From contig JAHFQZ010000002.1 in the NCBI GenBank assembly GCA_023259055.1, positions 1-64,000 of the forward strand: a stretch of DNA of 64,000 nucleotides. Direction: 5' to 3'. The DNA comes from Nitrosomonadales bacterium. GTDB lineage: Bacteria > Pseudomonadota > Gammaproteobacteria > Burkholderiales > Gallionellaceae. Every line of letters starts with the position of its first letter. Positions within the stretch are counted from its first letter, which is position 1. A model generated the notes under the pieces. It was not told where the DNA came from. It saw only the letters and a program-made list of their open reading frames with translations, and did not search any database. A program made the position numbers and the translations under genes. Positions 28,684 through 37,178 of the stretch are shown here, piece after piece.

Positions 28684-29615
28684 CCGAAAATAGGCAAACA
28701 GGAAAAGAAAAAACCGCGCGCAACCCGATCAAGATCGTGCCGCTGCAGCAGCGGCTGCGCAAACCGGAATGGATACGCGTGAAGTCCGGGAGCAGTGCGG
28801 GATACCATGATGTGAAACGCGTGCTGCGCGAACACCAGTTGCACACGGTATGCGAGGAGGCATCCTGCCCGAACATCGGGGAATGTTTCGGCAAAGGTAC
28901 GGCGGCTTTCATGATTCTCGGCGATGTATGCACGCGCCGCTGCCCGTTTTGCGATGTAGCGCACGGCAAGCCTCTGCCGCCCGACGCGGACGAACCTGAA
29001 AATCTGGCGCACTCCATCGGCCAGCTCAAGCTTAGATACGCGGTTATCACCAGCGTGGACCGGGACGACTTGCGCGACGGCGGCGCACAGCATTTTGCCG
29101 ATTGCCTGGCGGCGATACGCGTCAGCTCACCCGCAACGCGCCTGGAAATTCTGGTGCCGGATTTTCGCGGACGGCTGGAACCTGCGCTTGATGCGCTTTC
29201 ACGCAGCCTGCCCGACGTGTTCAATCACAATCTGGAAACCGTGCCGCGCCTCTACAGCCTGGCAAGGCCGGGCGCGGACTACGCACATTCACTGAGGCTG
29301 CTCAAAGACTTCAAGGCACGCTTCCCACAGGTGATGACCAAATCCGGCCTGATGCTGGGCTTGGGCGAAACCGATGATGAGGTGCTGCAAGTGATGCGCG
29401 ATCTGCGCACGAATAATGTGGATATGCTTACCATCGGCCAATACCTGCAACCATCAGACGGGCATTTGCCGGTGCTGCGCTATGCGCTGCCGGAAACTTT
29501 TGCGATGTTCGAGCAGGCGGCAAAAGAAATGGGATTCAGCCATGCAGCCTGCGGCCCGATGGTGCGTAGCAGTTATTTTGCCGACGAGCAGGCGCATCAG
29601 GCGGGCGTCATTTAA
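28680..29615 (+). CDS. lipA: Lipoyl synthase
   Basis: LipA is a radical SAM enzyme that inserts two sulfurs into octanoyl-lipoyl domains. The 311-residue protein has both cluster motifs: the auxiliary cluster Cys58, Cys63, Cys69 ([12 protein letters not shown]) and the radical SAM cluster Cys84, Cys88, Cys91 (CTRRCPFC), plus the C-terminal RSSY serine that ligates the auxiliary cluster. The start is TTG 28680 with GAGGAG eight bases before and overlaps the DUF2238 stop. Together with lipB and the lipoyl-E3 gene at 5096, it covers lipoate synthesis and use. Confidence 0.96.
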   Translation: MTENRQTGKEKTARNPIKIVPLQQRLRKPEWIRVKSGSSAGYHDVKRVLREHQLHTVCEEASCPNIGECFGKGTAAFMILGDVCTRRCPFCDVAHGKPLPPDADEPENLAHSIGQLKLRYAVITSVDRDDLRDGGAQHFADCLAAIRVSSPATRLEILVPDFRGRLEPALDALSRSLPDVFNHNLETVPRLYSLARPGADYAHSLRLLKDFKARFPQVMTKSGLMLGLGETDDEVLQVMRDLRTNNVDMLTIGQYLQPSDGHLPVLRYALPETFAMFEQAAKEMGFSHAACGPMVRSSYFADEQAHQAGVI

Positions 29616-29739
29616 GGCACTAATACTTGCAGGAACTGCTGATTGGACGTGTTTCTCGGCAGTTTGACTGGTATCGATTTGATGTATTATCAGGATGCGT
29701 GGAATTCCCGCATTGATAATTTTGACCAAGGAGACCATT

Positions 29740-30060
29740 ATGAAAGCTAGCTATCTTGTTGCCATGACTGCTGCCCTGTCTGTTTCCGCTGTTGCCTTTG
29801 CCGCTGATGACGGCGAAGCCCTGTTCAAGAAAAACAACTGTGTTGCATGTCATGCAGTCGCCACGAAAACGGTAGGACCTGCCCTGAAAGACGTTGCCGC
29901 AAAATACAAGGGTGATAAAGGCGCCCAAGCCCAATTGGAAGCCAAGGTACGTAGCGGCGGCAAGGGCTCTTTCGGCACTATGCCTATGCCGGCCACTCCA
30001 AAGTCAGTCAGCGATGGCGACATCAAGACCATGGTTACGTGGGTTCTGAACCAGAAATAG
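29740..30060 (+). CDS. Monohaem cytochrome c (c551/c552 type)
   Basis: The 106-residue periplasmic electron carrier has a signal peptide (cleavage near residue 21, AFAADD), a haem site Cys34-Val-Ala-Cys37-His38 and an axial Met82 in GTMPMPATP. Size and spacing fit small class I cytochromes that shuttle electrons to oxidases or nitrite reductase. AAGGAG precedes ATG 29740, and TTGACT (29664) with TATTAT (29685) upstream could be a promoter, although the spacing is only 15. A strong terminator follows, so it is a single-gene unit. Confidence 0.93.
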   Translation: MKASYLVAMTAALSVSAVAFAADDGEALFKKNNCVACHAVATKTVGPALKDVAAKYKGDKGAQAQLEAKVRSGGKGSFGTMPMPATPKSVSDGDIKTMVTWVLNQK

Positions 30061-30077
30061 GAATTAACCATTCGCAC

Positions 30078-30105
30078 AAAGAAGCCGGCACGAGCCGGCT
30101 TCTTT
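30078..30105 (+). terminator. Rho-independent terminator of the cytochrome c gene
   Basis: AAAGAAGCCGGC (30078-30089) pairs perfectly with GCCGGCTTCTTT (30094-30105) around an ACGA loop, 17 bases past the stop codon. The 12-base stem ends in a short T-run. Confidence 0.88.
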
Positions 30106-30152
30106 CGTAGGGGCAGGTTTCATTTCATTTCTAATTCAAAAGTAAAACTATC

Positions 30153-30177
30153 GTAGGGTGCCTTCCATGCACCCTAC
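30153..30177. repeat. GTAGGGTGC / GCACCCTAC inverted repeat, short copy
   Basis: GTAGGGTGC (30153-30161) and GCACCCTAC (30169-30177) flank a seven-base centre, CTTCCAT. The same ends bound the element at 1467-1510. It lies between the cytochrome terminator and the RNase gene. Confidence 0.65.
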
Positions 30178-30322
30178 AATAAGCTGTTTCGCTCCCATGC
30201 AGAGCATGGGGAACGATATATGATTAGGAGTGCATTACCGTTCATGTTCGTTCAGCCCAACCTGCGAATCTCGGGCATGGCCGAACTGCTATAATCTGAA
30301 GCAAATTTTCCCGCAGTCCCCC

Positions 30323-32338
30323 ATGAATATCCTTTACGAAGAAGACGGCAATTTCAAGGTCGGCAGCATCATGGCCGACAACACCACCTCGCTCCAGATT
30401 GAAAGTGTGTCCGGCAAGCGCAGCAAGGTCAAAGCAACCAATGTGATGCTGCGATTCACCCAACCGGCCTTGGCAGAATTTATGGCTCAGGCGGAGTCTC
30501 TCGCCGAAGGAATCGAGGTGGATTTCCTCTGGGAGTGTTGTCCGCCGGATGAGTTTGGTTCGGAGCAGATCGCCGCCGAATATTTTGGCCATACCCCCAG
30601 CTCTCTCGAAGCAGCTGCCACCCTGATACGCCTGCACAGCGCGCCGATCTATTTCCACAAGAAAGGCAAAGGGCGCTACCGGGCTGCGCCGCCAGATGTG
30701 CTCAAGGCCGCACTGGCCGGGGCCGAACGCAAGCGCCAGCAATTGGCGTTACAGGCGCGTTACACCGAGCAACTGAGCCGCTTTGAATTGCCCGCCGAGT
30801 TCGCCGAACACCTCACGCAATTGCTCTACAAACCGGATCGCAACACCCTTGAGGTTAAGGCGCTGGAAGCTGCCTGCGCCGCGACGCATTTGTCCGTCGC
30901 GCATTTGCTGCATCGCTGCGGCGCATTGCCTTCAACGCATGATTATCATTTTCACAAATTCCTGTTTGAGAATTTTCCTAACGGCACGGGCTTCCCGCCC
31001 GTCGAGATAAGCCCATGGGAAGAGTTACCGCTGGCTGGTGTAAATGCCTTTAGCATCGATGATGCAACCACGACGGAAATCGATGATGCGATTTCGGTAA
31101 CAAAACTGGCTAATGGCAACTGGCGCGTCGGCGTTCATATTGCCGCGCCCACATTGGGCCTGCCGCGCGATTCTGCGGGTGATAAAATCGCCGCGCAACG
31201 GCTTTCCACCGTATATATGCCCGGCCAGAAAATTACCATGCTGCCTGATAGCGTGGTGCAAGCCTTTACGTTGTGCGCGGATCGTGTCTGTCCTGCGCTG
31301 TCGATGTATAACGAAGTGGACGGCGAAACACTGGAGATACTAGGCCACGAGAGTCGCGTCGAACGCATCCACATCGCAGCGAACCTGCGCCATGACACGC
31401 TTGAACCGCTGTTCAACGAAGAGACGCTGGCTGCGGGCAAGCTCGATTATCCCTATGCGGGCGAGCTCGCCTTGTTGTGGAATCTGGCGCAAAAACTGGA
31501 AACGGTGCGCGGCAAGCCGTCCGACAACAGCACGCAGCAGGTCGATTACAACTTCCAGATCGACAATGATCGCGTCAGTGTTACGCTGCGACGGCGCGGC
31601 TCGCCGATCGACAAAGTGGTTTCCGAGCTGATGATCCTGGTAAACAGAGAATGGGGAAAACACCTTGCCGAGCACGGCTTCGTAGGCATCTACCGCACGC
31701 AGCAAAACGGTAAGGTCAGGATGAGCACCGTGGCCGCACCGCATCAGGGCTTGGGCGTGGCGCAATACATGTGGTCGAGCTCACCGCTACGCCGCTACGT
31801 GGACATGGTGAACCAGCGGCAGATCATCGCGATGCTGCGCAACGGTGAACCAACCTACGAAAAAAACGATGTCGCGCTGTACGCCGCGATGCGTGATTTC
31901 GATACCATGTATACCATCTACAACGACTTTCAGAGGCACATGGAACGCTATTGGTGTTTGCGTTGGCTTCAGCAGGAACAAGCTAATGTGCATGGCAGCT
32001 CCACTCTCCCACAAACACCCTCTCCTCAATCCTCCCCCGCAAGCGGGGGAGGAAGCGAACGAGAAGTGGGGCAAGCAGGTATTTTGTCGCAAGACAAAAC
32101 CTCGCAAAAGCAATCGTTAATTCCTGCCAACGAATCGCTGCGCGAGCTTGTCGTTACTGCTGTTGTGCTGCGCGAAAATCTGGTGAAGGTTGACGGCATC
32201 CCGCTGATTTTCCGCGCACCGTCGCTACCGGAATTGCCCGCCAATACCCGCGTGCAACTGGCCATCGGTGAAATTGACCTGCTTGATCTTCAAGTGCAAA
32301 CGCGCTATGCCGGAACGCTGGAGGAGGGGGAGGTATGA
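30323..32338 (+). CDS. RNase II/R-type (RNB domain) exoribonuclease
   Basis: The 671-residue protein is a 3'-5' exoribonuclease. The RNB domain (about residues 235-540) has FSIDDATTTEIDDAISV with the catalytic aspartates, GVHIAAPTLGL, TVYMPGQKITMLPD and the late GLGVAQYMWSSSPLRRYVDMVNQRQI. It lacks clear cold-shock and S1 signatures at the length of RNase R and fits the shorter VacB-like betaproteobacterial type. Residues about 561-592 (SSTLPQTPSPQSSP and on) are a Ser/Pro/Gly-rich insert encoded by a palindromic repeat between the catalytic core and the C-terminal beta domain. ATG 30323 is preferred to the upstream frame. The TonB-like gene follows after 91 bases. Confidence 0.9.
   Translation: MNILYEEDGNFKVGSIMADNTTSLQIESVSGKRSKVKATNVMLRFTQPALAEFMAQAESLAEGIEVDFLWECCPPDEFGSEQIAAEYFGHTPSSLEAAATLIRLHSAPIYFHKKGKGRYRAAPPDVLKAALAGAERKRQQLALQARYTEQLSRFELPAEFAEHLTQLLYKPDRNTLEVKALEAACAATHLSVAHLLHRCGALPSTHDYHFHKFLFENFPNGTGFPPVEISPWEELPLAGVNAFSIDDATTTEIDDAISVTKLANGNWRVGVHIAAPTLGLPRDSAGDKIAAQRLSTVYMPGQKITMLPDSVVQAFTLCADRVCPALSMYNEVDGETLEILGHESRVERIHIAANLRHDTLEPLFNEETLAAGKLDYPYAGELALLWNLAQKLETVRGKPSDNSTQQVDYNFQIDNDRVSVTLRRRGSPIDKVVSELMILVNREWGKHLAEHGFVGIYRTQQNGKVRMSTVAAPHQGLGVAQYMWSSSPLRRYVDMVNQRQIIAMLRNGEPTYEKNDVALYAAMRDFDTMYTIYNDFQRHMERYWCLRWLQQEQANVHGSSTLPQTPSPQSSPASGGGSEREVGQAGILSQDKTSQKQSLIPANESLRELVVTAVVLRENLVKVDGIPLIFRAPSLPELPANTRVQLAIGEIDLLDLQVQTRYAGTLEEGEV
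32009..32099. repeat. Palindromic repeat inserted in frame in the RNase gene
   Basis: It holds CTCTCCC and CCCTCTCC boxes, a perfect stem CCTCCCCCGC (32031-32040) / GCGGGGGAGG (32043-32052) with an AA loop, and a second hairpin TTTTGTC-GCAA-GACAAAA (32082-32099). The first part matches the element at 20345-20406 in the opposite orientation of its TT/AA loop. The insertion adds about 30 codons without a stop or frameshift. Confidence 0.75.
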
Positions 32339-32429
32339 CACGGTGCGCGCAAGCGTCCGGTGCGGGAATGCCTCCCTCGCGCCTCATCACGCGCTTTAAA
32401 ACAACAACGCCTTTTGAAGGAGGCGCGGT

Positions 32430-33317
32430 TTGTTAGCCAAACTTAAATCGCGTCTGGCATTAATGATATCGCTATCAATGCTGACGCCGCTATCTTTTTC
32501 GATGACTTTGTCGATCGCGCTGCATGCTTTTTTCTTGTTCGGCGTTGTACTGGTACTGCCTAAACCGCATAACACTATTAACTTTTTGCAACCGCTGCAG
32601 GTAGTATTGGTCAATGCCAAATCTTCTACCAAGCCTTCAACAGCCGATGCACTGGCGCAAGCCCATCTTGATGGCGGCGGCAATACCGCTGAAAACCGCC
32701 GTGCGAAAAGCCCTCTGCCCGCGATACGCAACGACCAGAGGTTTGTCCCCGAGCAGCGCAGCAAGCGCGTATCCGCACTCGAAGAAGAAACCAAACGGTT
32801 GATGACCAAGCTGAAAAGCGATCACACGACGGCACAGCCGGAGCTTGTAAAACAGAACAAGAAGGATGGCAGCAGCGGCGATGAGCTTGTGGAAAGAGCT
32901 TTGGAAATCGCTCGGCTCGAAGCTCAAATCGACAAAAGCTGGGAAGCCTATCAGAAATTGCCGCGCCGCAAATTCATCGGCGCTCGCACACAGGAGTACC
33001 GCTTCGCACAATACATTGAGGACTGGCGCATCAAAGTTGAACGCATCGGCAATCTTAATTATCCGGAGCAAGCGCGCCGCCAAAAACTCTTTGGAAAATT
33101 GCAGCTCAGCGTTTCTATCCTCAAGGATGGCAATGTTGAAAGCATAGAAGTGAGCAAATCCTCTGGCCATCAATTACTGGATGCGGCAGCGATGCGCATC
33201 GTCAAACTTGCCGCCCCTTATTCCCCGCTGCCCCCGAGCATCACCAAAGATACCGACATTCTGACCATTACCCGCACGTGGATGTTTACCTCGTCGGACA
33301 GGCTGGAAAGCGAGTAA
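32430..33317 (+). CDS. TonB-like energy transducer protein
   Basis: The 295-residue protein has one N-terminal membrane span (about residues 24-44, SMTLSIALHAFFLFGVVLV), a long polar periplasmic linker and a C-terminal TonB domain (about 205-280: RIGNLNYPEQARRQKLFGKLQLSVSILKDGNVESIEVSKSSG). It would pass proton-motive energy to outer-membrane receptors, but no exbB/exbD or receptor gene is near. The linker lacks the usual Pro-Glu/Pro-Lys repeats and is charged, so it may work with a different system. The start TTG 32430 is supported by AAGGAGG at the right distance. Confidence 0.8.
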   Translation: MLAKLKSRLALMISLSMLTPLSFSMTLSIALHAFFLFGVVLVLPKPHNTINFLQPLQVVLVNAKSSTKPSTADALAQAHLDGGGNTAENRRAKSPLPAIRNDQRFVPEQRSKRVSALEEETKRLMTKLKSDHTTAQPELVKQNKKDGSSGDELVERALEIARLEAQIDKSWEAYQKLPRRKFIGARTQEYRFAQYIEDWRIKVERIGNLNYPEQARRQKLFGKLQLSVSILKDGNVESIEVSKSSGHQLLDAAAMRIVKLAAPYSPLPPSITKDTDILTITRTWMFTSSDRLESE

Positions 33318-33322
33318 ACGTC

Positions 33323-34171
33323 ATGACTGATAAGTACGCCGTCATCGGCAACCCCATCGCCCACAGCAAGTCGCCGCAGATTCATAAAATGTTCGCCGAG
33401 CAGACCGGGCAGGACATCAGCTATGAGGCCATCCTCGCGCCGCCAGACGGCTTTGCCGCGACCGTCGAACGGCTGCGCAAGGCAGGCTACAAGGGCTGCA
33501 ATGTCACCGTGCCTTTCAAGTTCGAGGCATTCAAACTCGCAAACGATGTCAGCAATGAGGTTATAGACGCGATTGATTCAGGTGACAAAGCAGATGCGGT
33601 CAATACTCTTGATTTCAGAAATTATAAGATAGCCAGTTACAACACGGATGGTATTGGCTTAGTAAATGATATTGAGCAGAACCTCAAGGTCTCGCTCAAG
33701 AACAAACGCATCTTGTTAATTGGCGCTGGCGGTGCCGCTGCTGGTGTATTGCATCCACTACTTGAAGCATCTCAGTCGCCCTTGGTAATTTACAATCGCA
33801 CACTGAAAAAAGCGACCAGCCTGAAAAAGACTGTGGAGCAACATGACAAATTCCGGCTCTTCTCCATTAAAGCCGTTGAGTTTGGTGGTCTCAGAGACGA
33901 ACAATTCGATGTAATTATCAACGCCACTTCTGCCGGACTGACAGATAGCGAAATTCCATTGCCCGCGACTATCTTCGCTCCCAGCGCGCTGGCCTACGAC
34001 ATGATGTACGGACGCGAAACGCCGTTCATGAAATTTGCACGTGAACATGGTGCCTCAGTTGTTGCCGATGGCCTTGGCATGCTGGTCGAACAGGCCGCAG
34101 AATCCTTCCGCATCTGGCGCGGAATACGCCCTGACACCGCACCAGTCATCGCCGCATTGCGTAATCAATAG
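33323..34171 (+). CDS. aroE: Shikimate dehydrogenase
   Basis: AroE reduces 3-dehydroshikimate to shikimate with NADPH. The 282-residue protein shows NPIAHSKSPQIH (substrate), the catalytic Lys in GCNVTVPFKFEA, ADAVNTL, the SYNTDGIG aspartate, GAGGAAAGVLHPLL (nucleotide), NRT and the GLGMLVEQAAESF end. Residues about 75-215 use more AT-rich codons than both ends and than neighbouring genes. The gene starts five bases after the TonB-like gene and its stop overlaps the mtgA GTG start. Confidence 0.94.
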   Translation: MTDKYAVIGNPIAHSKSPQIHKMFAEQTGQDISYEAILAPPDGFAATVERLRKAGYKGCNVTVPFKFEAFKLANDVSNEVIDAIDSGDKADAVNTLDFRNYKIASYNTDGIGLVNDIEQNLKVSLKNKRILLIGAGGAAAGVLHPLLEASQSPLVIYNRTLKKATSLKKTVEQHDKFRLFSIKAVEFGGLRDEQFDVIINATSAGLTDSEIPLPATIFAPSALAYDMMYGRETPFMKFAREHGASVVADGLGMLVEQAAESFRIWRGIRPDTAPVIAALRNQ

Positions 34172-34866
34172 TGAATATATTGCGTAGCTTGCTTTGGCGC
34201 GCATTGCTTGTCGCGATCGGTCTGGTGTTGCTTTACCAGGTCTGGCTGTTCGCGCACATCTGCTGGTGGGTGAAATTCAATCCCTCAACCAGCGCGTTTA
34301 TGGAAAACCGACTGGCCATCATGCAGGACAAGAATCCCAATGCAGAACTCCGGTACAAGTGGGTAAACTACGCCAATATTTCCAACAGCCTTAAGCGCGC
34401 GCTGATAGCTTCGGAAGATGCCAAGTTTGTCGATCATGAAGGTTTCGACTGGGATGGCATCCAGAAAGCTTACGAAAAAAACATGAAGAAGGGCAAAATT
34501 GTTGCGGGCGGCTCAACCATCAGCCAGCAGCTTGCCAAAAACCTGTTTCTTTCCACCAAGCGCACGCCCTGGCGCAAGCTGGAGGAGGCCGCAATCACCG
34601 TGATGCTTGAGGCAGTGATGGACAAGCGGCGCATTTTCGAAATCTACCTGAATATCATCGAATGGGGAAACGGCGTGTTCGGTGCGGAAGCCGCGGCGCG
34701 CCACTACTACGGCACTGGCGCGGCGAGTCTAACTGCCGAGCAGTCCGCAAAGCTAGCCGCGATGGTGCCCAACCCGCGCTATTATGATGGGCACCGCGAA
34801 GCGCGCGGACTGCTGCTCAAGACGGACATTATTATGTCGCGCATGAGCGACGCGGAAATCCCGTAG
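34171..34866 (+). CDS. mtgA: Monofunctional peptidoglycan glycosyltransferase
   Basis: MtgA polymerises lipid II into glycan strands on the outer face of the inner membrane. The 231-residue protein has one N-terminal span (about 5-28), then the GT51 domain with the catalytic Glu in ASEDAKFVDHEGFDWDGI, GGSTISQQLAKNLFLS, RKLEEAAITVMLE and EIYLNIIEWGNGVFGAEAAARHYYG. The start is GTG 34171, overlapping the aroE stop by one base. aroE-mtgA pairing is common in betaproteobacteria. Confidence 0.95.
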   Translation: MNILRSLLWRALLVAIGLVLLYQVWLFAHICWWVKFNPSTSAFMENRLAIMQDKNPNAELRYKWVNYANISNSLKRALIASEDAKFVDHEGFDWDGIQKAYEKNMKKGKIVAGGSTISQQLAKNLFLSTKRTPWRKLEEAAITVMLEAVMDKRRIFEIYLNIIEWGNGVFGAEAAARHYYGTGAASLTAEQSAKLAAMVPNPRYYDGHREARGLLLKTDIIMSRMSDAEIP

Positions 34867-35003
34867 AGGCACGGCGCATCGTGTCCCAGCTTCATTAATT
34901 GCCTGGCTAATTTTTACTGCATTTGCCTAATCGGCAAATATGCTCAATCCTTACAACGCTGCATCAATCTGTTGGGAGCCCACTTCTCTGTGAAGGATAC
35001 AGT

Positions 35004-36266
35004 TTGAGAAAAAAATCAATTAACCAGGATGCGCTGCGGAAATCCGCCGAGGAGCAACTTACCCTCGCGACCAAGCCCAAGCCGCTGCCTCCTGAGGAAT
35101 TGCTGCACGAACTTCAGGTGCATCAAATCGAACTGGAAATGCAGAACGACGAGTTGCGGTGTGCGCAGACTGTCATGGAAAATATGCGCGACCGCTACTT
35201 TGACCTTTATGAGTTTGCTTCCGTCGGTTACCTCACACTCAATCGTGCGGGCATGATCACTGAGGCGAATCTTTCCGGCGCCGCGTTATTGGGGGTTGAG
35301 CGCAAGAAACTGCTCAATCGCCGCTTCTCCCACTTCGTCATCTCCGAGAACCACGATCAGTGGGATCGGCATTTTCAGAATGGGTTGCAAAGCGACGGGC
35401 GGCAAAATTGCGAACTGGCGCTTCAGCGCCTTGATGGTTCACGCTTGCATGTCCTGATAACTTCATTAAAAACAGACAATTTTCTAAATTCACACAAGCT
35501 TGATGATCCGTTATCCCATAACCAATCATTAAGCACCACATCCCTGCTGCGCCTTGCCATCACCGACATCACCGCGCACAAACAATTGGAAAGGCAACTG
35601 CGTGACCTCACCGCGTATGTGCAGTCAGTACGCGAGGAAGAAAAAGCCAGCATCGCGCGCGAAATCCACGATGATCTGGGCGGCACGCTGCTTACCCTGA
35701 AAATGGAAACCCATTGGTTGAAAGATGAATTGTCAACGCGCAAGGAGGCAACATCGCTTCTTGATCACGTGCAGTATATGTCGCAAGCAATCGATCATGC
35801 GGCGGGCATCATGCGGAACATTATCACCGGCCTGCGCCCCCCGATACTCGACGAAATAGGGCTGTTGGCTGCGTTAGAGTGGCAAGCTGTGCATTTCCAG
35901 AATCGTACCGGTATCAAGTGCCGGGTAAACTGCATTGGCGACAAAGGTCTTCTGGATATATCACGCTCGATTGAGCTGTTCCGCATTTCCCAGGAAGCGC
36001 TTTCCAATGTAGCACGGCATTCCGGCGCATCCAGTATCGAATTCGAATACCTCCACAATGACACTGAGGTTGTCATGTCGATCATCGATAATGGACGCGG
36101 CATAACGAAAACTCACACCGATACCTCAAAACACTTTGGCATACTCGGCATGCGCGAGCGCGTTGACCAACTAAGCGGCAGAATAAGCTTCGACACCCCG
36201 CCCGGTGGCGGATTCAGCGTGACGGTAATATTGCCTTTAACTACCAACAAAAAGAAAAAAAGATGA
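35004..36266 (+). CDS. Cytoplasmic PAS histidine kinase, NarX/DegS (HisKA_3) type
   Basis: The 420-residue soluble kinase has a coiled-coil-like start (about 10-60), a PAS domain (about 62-180, YEFASVGYLTLNRAGMITEAN) and a HisKA_3 dimerisation region with the H-box EEEKASIAREIHDDLGGTLLTLKME. The ATP domain has SNVARHSGAS, DNGRGI and GILGMRERVDQLSG. There is no membrane span, so it senses an internal signal. The start is taken as TTG 35004, eight bases after GAAGGA; an earlier TTG at 34923 is possible. Its stop overlaps the response regulator start by four bases. Confidence 0.85.
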   Translation: MRKKSINQDALRKSAEEQLTLATKPKPLPPEELLHELQVHQIELEMQNDELRCAQTVMENMRDRYFDLYEFASVGYLTLNRAGMITEANLSGAALLGVERKKLLNRRFSHFVISENHDQWDRHFQNGLQSDGRQNCELALQRLDGSRLHVLITSLKTDNFLNSHKLDDPLSHNQSLSTTSLLRLAITDITAHKQLERQLRDLTAYVQSVREEEKASIAREIHDDLGGTLLTLKMETHWLKDELSTRKEATSLLDHVQYMSQAIDHAAGIMRNIITGLRPPILDEIGLLAALEWQAVHFQNRTGIKCRVNCIGDKGLLDISRSIELFRISQEALSNVARHSGASSIEFEYLHNDTEVVMSIIDNGRGITKTHTDTSKHFGILGMRERVDQLSGRISFDTPPGGGFSVTVILPLTTNKKKKR

Positions 36267-36901
36267 TCCGCATCCTGATCGCCGACGATCACATTATTGT
36301 GCGCCATGGATTGAAGCTCATCCTGGAAAAAAGCGGCGAGATGAAAGTCGTGGCAGAGCACGGCGATGGTACAAGCGCCATAAACTGGCTACTCAGAAAC
36401 GACTGCGATGTGGCACTGATCGATATTGCCATGCCCGGCATGAACGGCGTCGACTTGCTCAAGCATCTGCGCAGGGATAGGCCGAGGCTGCCGGTGTTGA
36501 TCCTCAGCTCCTACCCTGAAGCACAATTCGCTGTGCGCCTTATCAAGGCCGGTGCGGCTGGCTATCTGAACAAGGAATGCGCGCCTGATGAAGTGGTGAG
36601 TGCGGTGCATTGTGTGCTTAATGGCAAAAAACATATCAGTCCGGCTGTGGTCGAATTGATCGCCAACGAAGTTGGCATACCGGATGGAAAATTACCGCAT
36701 GAGACCCTGTCGAATCGCGAGTACCAGATTTTCCTGCTGATCGCTTCTGGCAAGCCTCTTGCTGAAACTGCCGGCATCCTGAATTTGAGCGTAAAAACCA
36801 TCAGCACATACCGCAGCCGCATTATGGAAAAAATGAGCATGCGCAACAACGCCGACATGATGCGCTACGCCATCGAAAATCATCTCTTTAATAACATGTG
36901 A
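36263..36901 (+). CDS. NarL/FixJ-type response regulator
   Basis: The 212-residue regulator has a receiver domain (ILIADDHIIVRHGL, phospho-acceptor Asp54 in VALIDIAMPGMNG, Ser-Ser switch in LILSSYPE, Lys in GYLNKE) and a LuxR-type helix-turn-helix (LSNREYQIFLLIASGKPLAETAGILNLSVKTISTYRSRIMEKM). It is the partner of the upstream kinase, with ATGA overlap. The 277 bases to mgtE hold only a GGCAGC/GCTGCC hairpin right after the stop and no gene. Confidence 0.92.
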   Translation: MIRILIADDHIIVRHGLKLILEKSGEMKVVAEHGDGTSAINWLLRNDCDVALIDIAMPGMNGVDLLKHLRRDRPRLPVLILSSYPEAQFAVRLIKAGAAGYLNKECAPDEVVSAVHCVLNGKKHISPAVVELIANEVGIPDGKLPHETLSNREYQIFLLIASGKPLAETAGILNLSVKTISTYRSRIMEKMSMRNNADMMRYAIENHLFNNM

Positions 36902-37178
36902 ACGGCAGCTCTGCTGGCTGCCATCGGACAAGAGTACCCGGCTTGAGCAAACCCTGTCCCACGTGATGACACTTTCCAATTTTTACCTTTGGATTGACTG
37001 GGTTGATGAAGCAAGTATTGCAAAACTACCCATGCGATTTCTGTCCAGTTGGATTTGATCTGGAAAAGTACGTCTGAAGCCTGCACACCCGCTTATCCGC
37101 CACTGAATCCAGCCAAATTTACCGCGCAGTCACACGGCAAATTCTTTACAATAGCGCGCGATTTCCAGGGTATGCGCG

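Noticed and set aside
36902-37178. An Mg2+-sensing leader (M-box) before mgtE
   Set aside because: I could not find M-box conserved elements or a transcription switch hairpin; only a short GGCAGC/GCTGCC stem near the regulator stop is seen.
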